Source of the DNA: an uncultured Sutterella sp.
GTDB lineage: Bacteria; Pseudomonadota; Gammaproteobacteria; Burkholderiales; Burkholderiaceae_F
DNA: 6,947 nucleotides
Assembly (NCBI GenBank): GCA_900544345.1
Contig: UQUR01000021.1
Coordinates: forward strand, 1-6,947
Direction: 5' to 3'
The notes below the pieces were generated by a model. That model had not been told where the DNA came from and ran no database searches. It worked only from the letters and a program-made list of their open reading frames with translations. The translations under genes and the position numbers were made by a program. This document shows positions 4,843-6,947 of this stretch, piece by piece. Within the stretch, counting starts at the first letter, position 1; the number at the start of each line of letters is the position of its first letter.

Positions 4843-5886
4843 ATGCAATTGAAACATACTTTGTTGGCCATTGCCTTAGTGGCTGCCAGCGCTACCGCTA
4901 TGGCTTTGCCGAATGTTGAAGTTTTGGCAACGGGCGGTACGATCGCCGGCGCCGGCCAATCGGCCACGGGTACGGCCTATACTGCTGGTAAGGTCTCCGT
5001 GAACCACTTGGTCGCTGCAGTCCCCGCTTTGGCTGAAGTGGCTAATGTTATTCCGAAGCAAGTAGTTCAAATCGGTTCTCAAGATATGACCGATGATGTG
5101 TGGCTCAAGCTCGTGAAGACGATCAATGAAGACTGCAACAAGGTTGATGGTTTCGTTGTCACGCACGGCACAGATACGATGGAAGAAACGGCTTACTTTG
5201 TGCACTTGACCGCTAAGTGCTCGAAGCCGATCGTTTTCGTCGGCGCTATGTTGCCTTCCACCGGTTTGTCTGCTGATGGTCCGAAGAACTTGTACAACGC
5301 TGTTGTGGTTGCCGCTTCCAAAGAAGCTGCTAACCGTGGTGCCATGGTTGCCATGGACGACAAGATCATCGGCGCTCGCGACGTGATCAAGACCAATACA
5401 ACCGCTGTGGAAACCTTCCAAGGCGCTAACTTCGGTACGATGGGTTATGTGTTTAACTCCAAGGTGCATTTCGGCAATACGCCCGCTACACCTCACACCA
5501 CCAAGACCCCGTTTGACGTCTCCAAGCTTACCTCCTTGCCGAAGGTTGGTATTGTTTACAACTACTCCAACGTTCCTGCTGAACCGCTTCAAGCTTTGTT
5601 GAAGGCCGGTTACAAGGGTATTGTGACGGCTGGTGTCGGTAACGGCAACATCCACAAGAACTTGTTCCCGATCCTCGAAAAGGCCGCTAAGGACGGTGTC
5701 GTCGTTGTTCGTTCTTCTCGCGTCCCGACAGGCTCTGCCACCAAGGATGCTGAAATCGATGACGCCAAGTACGGTTTCGTCGCTGGCCAATACCTGAACC
5801 CGCAAAAGGCTCGTGTGTTGTTGCAATTGGCTTTGACGAAGACCAGCGATCCGAAGAAGATTCAAGAATACTTCGATAAGTACTAA
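4843..5886 (+). CDS. ansB: Periplasmic L-asparaginase type II
   Basis: A 347-residue precursor of a secreted asparaginase that hydrolyses L-asparagine to aspartate and ammonia, probably as a tetramer. The signal peptide has a basic start (MQLKHT), a hydrophobic core, and a probable cut after ATAMA, leaving 326 residues beginning LPNVEVLATGG. Numbered from that cut, the catalytic set matches E. coli AnsB: T12 (precursor 33, in TGGTIAG), Y25, S58, and T89-D90 (110-111, in HGTDTMEET). C98 and C126 correspond to the disulfide pair. The ATG at 4843 has GAGGAG (4831-4836) 6 bases upstream. An in-frame TTG at 4822 lies before that site and is unlikely to be the start. Nearly every lysine is AAG, as in strongly expressed genes. 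It is a single-gene unit between the structured leader and the terminator at 5933-5962. Glutaminase side activity is possible. Confidence 0.97.
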   Translation: MQLKHTLLAIALVAASATAMALPNVEVLATGGTIAGAGQSATGTAYTAGKVSVNHLVAAVPALAEVANVIPKQVVQIGSQDMTDDVWLKLVKTINEDCNKVDGFVVTHGTDTMEETAYFVHLTAKCSKPIVFVGAMLPSTGLSADGPKNLYNAVVVAASKEAANRGAMVAMDDKIIGARDVIKTNTTAVETFQGANFGTMGYVFNSKVHFGNTPATPHTTKTPFDVSKLTSLPKVGIVYNYSNVPAEPLQALLKAGYKGIVTAGVGNGNIHKNLFPILEKAAKDGVVVVRSSRVPTGSATKDAEIDDAKYGFVAGQYLNPQKARVLLQLALTKTSDPKKIQEYFDKY

Positions 5887-5897
5887 GATCTGCGGTT

Positions 5898-5916
5898 AAA
5901 ACTCTCATAGAGTTTT
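5898..5916 (+). other. Short perfect hairpin after ansB
   Basis: AAAACTCT, loop CAT, AGAGTTTT forms a perfect 8-bp stem just after the ansB stop. Ending in four T and upstream of a stronger terminator, it may be a weak first terminator or a 3' end stabiliser of the mRNA. Confidence 0.45.
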
Positions 5917-5932
5917 GAGTAGCATTCGCTAA

Positions 5933-5970
5933 AAGGCCCCGAGTAGAAATATTCGGGGCCTTCTGTTTCT
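5933..5970 (+). terminator. Rho-independent terminator of ansB
   Basis: AAGGCCCCGA (5933-5942) pairs perfectly with TCGGGGCCTT (5953-5962), with two further inner pairs possible. A T-rich tail, TTCTGTTTCT, follows. The GC-rich stem is strong and should separate ansB from gluQ. Confidence 0.85.
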
Positions 5971-5974
5971 GCGT

Positions 5975-5980
5975 TAAAAT
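5975..5980 (+). promoter_or_regulatory. -10 box candidate of gluQ
   Basis: TAAAAT matches TATAAT at five of six positions and ends only 8 bases before the gluQ ATG. A -35 at 17 bp would fall inside the ansB terminator stem (TTCGGG), a poor match. If used, transcription would start at or within about three bases of the ATG. Confidence 0.4.
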
Positions 5981-5988
5981 CAGCTTCT

Positions 5989-6849
5989 ATGACTAAAGAC
6001 TATATCGGGCGTTTTGCTCCCTCACCTACCGGTTTACTGCACGCAGGCAGCCTTGTAGCTGCGCTTGCGAGCTTTATTGATGCTAAAGCGCACCACGGGC
6101 AGTGGTTGATTCGAATTGAAGATGTTGATGAAAGCCGATGCAAAAAAGAATGGGCAGAAGGCATTCTGAATGTTTTGCGTCAATTACAAATGAATAGTGA
6201 CGCCCAGATCATTTGGCAAAGCCAAAGAAAAGACCGATACGCAGAGGTCCTTCAGTCACTCATCAATACTCACCGAGCTTACGGTTGCAGCTGCACACGA
6301 CACAGTATCGAAGCAATCAACCGTCAAAAGGGTTTACCAACTCACTACTATCCTAGTATCTGCCGCAATGGTCCTCATGGACCTATTCGTGCCTGGCGTT
6401 TTCTTACAGACCGTAAAATGATCAGCTTTACAGATCGTTGGTTTGGAGATTATTCTCAAAACGTAGAAGAAACTGTCGGAGACTTTATCATTAAGCGAGC
6501 TGATGGTTTATTTGCGTACCAACTCGCTGTTGTGGTCGATGATCATGACAGCTATGTTACCGATATCGTTAGAGGAGCTGACTTAATAGATAATACCCCC
6601 AGGCAGCTTGCCATCTATCATGCTTTAGGCTGGAATGAACCACGGTACATGCATATTCCGCTTGTTTTAAATGAGCGCCATGAAAAACTCAGTAAACAAG
6701 CTGGCGCCAGACCATTAGGCTGTGACTTGATGAGAGAACTTAATCAAGCTTGGATTCATTTAGGATTTGAATTAATTAATGCCAGGAATTTCTCAGACTT
6801 TTATTCCCAAGCAAGCCTTCAATGGTTTAACAGATTTCTTCGACAATAG
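5989..6849 (+). CDS. gluQ: Glutamyl-Q tRNA(Asp) synthetase
   Basis: A 286-residue cytoplasmic enzyme, a shortened glutamyl-tRNA synthetase that lacks the anticodon-binding half. The family activates glutamate with ATP and attaches it to the queuosine at position 34 of tRNA(Asp), not to the 3' end. The sequence shows the start YIGRFAPSPTG, the HIGH-like H18-A-G20, the glutamate-site motif RIEDVDESR, and the zinc ligands C100-S-C102, Y121 and C125. It also shows FIIKRADGLFAYQLAVVVDD and the KMSKS-like K233-LSK-Q237. This zinc pattern and the length of about 290 separate it from true GltX (about 470 or more). The ATG is the only plausible start, as the protein begins right at the conserved motif. 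No Shine-Dalgarno sequence is visible. Codon choice is relaxed (mostly AAA lysine), unlike ansB. It ends at the two-way terminator at 6860-6885. Confidence 0.95.
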   Translation: MTKDYIGRFAPSPTGLLHAGSLVAALASFIDAKAHHGQWLIRIEDVDESRCKKEWAEGILNVLRQLQMNSDAQIIWQSQRKDRYAEVLQSLINTHRAYGCSCTRHSIEAINRQKGLPTHYYPSICRNGPHGPIRAWRFLTDRKMISFTDRWFGDYSQNVEETVGDFIIKRADGLFAYQLAVVVDDHDSYVTDIVRGADLIDNTPRQLAIYHALGWNEPRYMHIPLVLNERHEKLSKQAGARPLGCDLMRELNQAWIHLGFELINARNFSDFYSQASLQWFNRFLRQ

Positions 6850-6852
6850 ATA

Positions 6853-6885
6853 AAAAAACAGCTCGGTTCAGCCGAGCTATTTTTT
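6853..6885. terminator. Bidirectional terminator between gluQ and tRNA-Gly
   Basis: AGCTCGG (6860-6866), loop TTCAG, CCGAGCT (6872-6878) is followed by ATTTTTT on the plus strand and preceded by AAAAAAAC. It can end gluQ on the plus strand and tRNA-Gly on the minus strand. Confidence 0.9.
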
Positions 6886-6892
6886 GAGAATT

Positions 6893-6947
6893 TGGAGCGG
6901 GAAACGAGTCTCGAACTCGCGACCTCAACCTTGGCAAGGTTGCGCTC
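6893..6947 (-). tRNA. tRNA-Gly (anticodon GCC), 3' part, cut by the window edge
   Basis: On the minus strand the visible part runs from just before the anticodon arm to the encoded CCA (6893-6895). The anticodon loop TTGCCAA gives GCC. The T arm GCGAG-TTCGAGA-CTCGT and the acceptor strand TTCCCGC with discriminator T are typical of glycine tRNA. The 5' acceptor and most of the D arm lie beyond the window. Confidence 0.93.

Noticed and set aside
4876..5865. 329-residue open frame antisense to ansB
   Set aside because: It is a shadow of the strongly biased codons of ansB. The translation is rich in H, R and S with no domain, and the sense frame is a certain gene.
5989..6849. Full glutamyl-tRNA synthetase (gltX)
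   Set aside because: It is too short, lacks the anticodon-binding domain, and has the C-x-C...Y-x3-C zinc pattern of GluQ.

Overview
The window is an ordinary-looking chromosomal segment from a bacterium, most likely a proteobacterium living with little or no oxygen. The pointers are a GluQ-type tRNA(Asp) modification enzyme and a secreted type II asparaginase close to the E. coli AnsB sequence (both typical of Proteobacteria), a rubrerythrin (typical of anaerobes and microaerophiles), tRNA genes that encode their own CCA ends, and a Fur-box-like palindrome of the AATGAGA/TCTCATT kind. Base composition is moderate, with very AT-rich intergenic stretches. A gut member of the Sutterellaceae (Burkholderiales) or a similar anaerobic proteobacterium would fit, but that is inference only.

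Layout. 1-93 is open in one frame and may be the tail of an upstream gene. 134-223 (-) is tRNA-Ser(GGA), 295-624 (-) a small thioredoxin-fold protein, and 726-813 (+) tRNA-Ser(UGA) with its own promoter and terminator. 989-1528 (+) is rubrerythrin, ending at a two-way terminator shared with a convergent 73-residue metallochaperone-like gene (1596-1817, -). That gene is divergent from a copper-type P1B ATPase (1935-4184, +). The 117 bp between them hold two different operator-like palindromes. A previously unlisted 51-residue membrane protein frame (4185-4340, -) abuts the ATPase stop codon. Then come tRNA-Arg(ACG) (4443-4519, -) with promoter and terminator, a long AT-rich and then structured leader, periplasmic asparaginase ansB (4843-5886, +), gluQ (5989-6849, +), and the 3' part of tRNA-Gly(GCC) (-) running off the end.

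How the genes relate. The chaperone-like protein and the ATPase make a copper (or related soft metal) export pair. Rubrerythrin and the thioredoxin-like protein fit peroxide and thiol homeostasis. AnsB supplies aspartate and ammonia from periplasmic asparagine. GluQ and four tRNA genes belong to translation. These are mostly independent single-gene transcription units, each bounded by recognisable hairpin terminators.

I see no phage, insertion sequence, CRISPR array or clearly new multi-gene system. The points most worth a second look are the two-operator copZ/copA intergenic region, the tetracysteine tail of the chaperone, the 51-residue membrane ORF, the apparently leaderless gluQ, and the palindrome and hairpins ahead of ansB.
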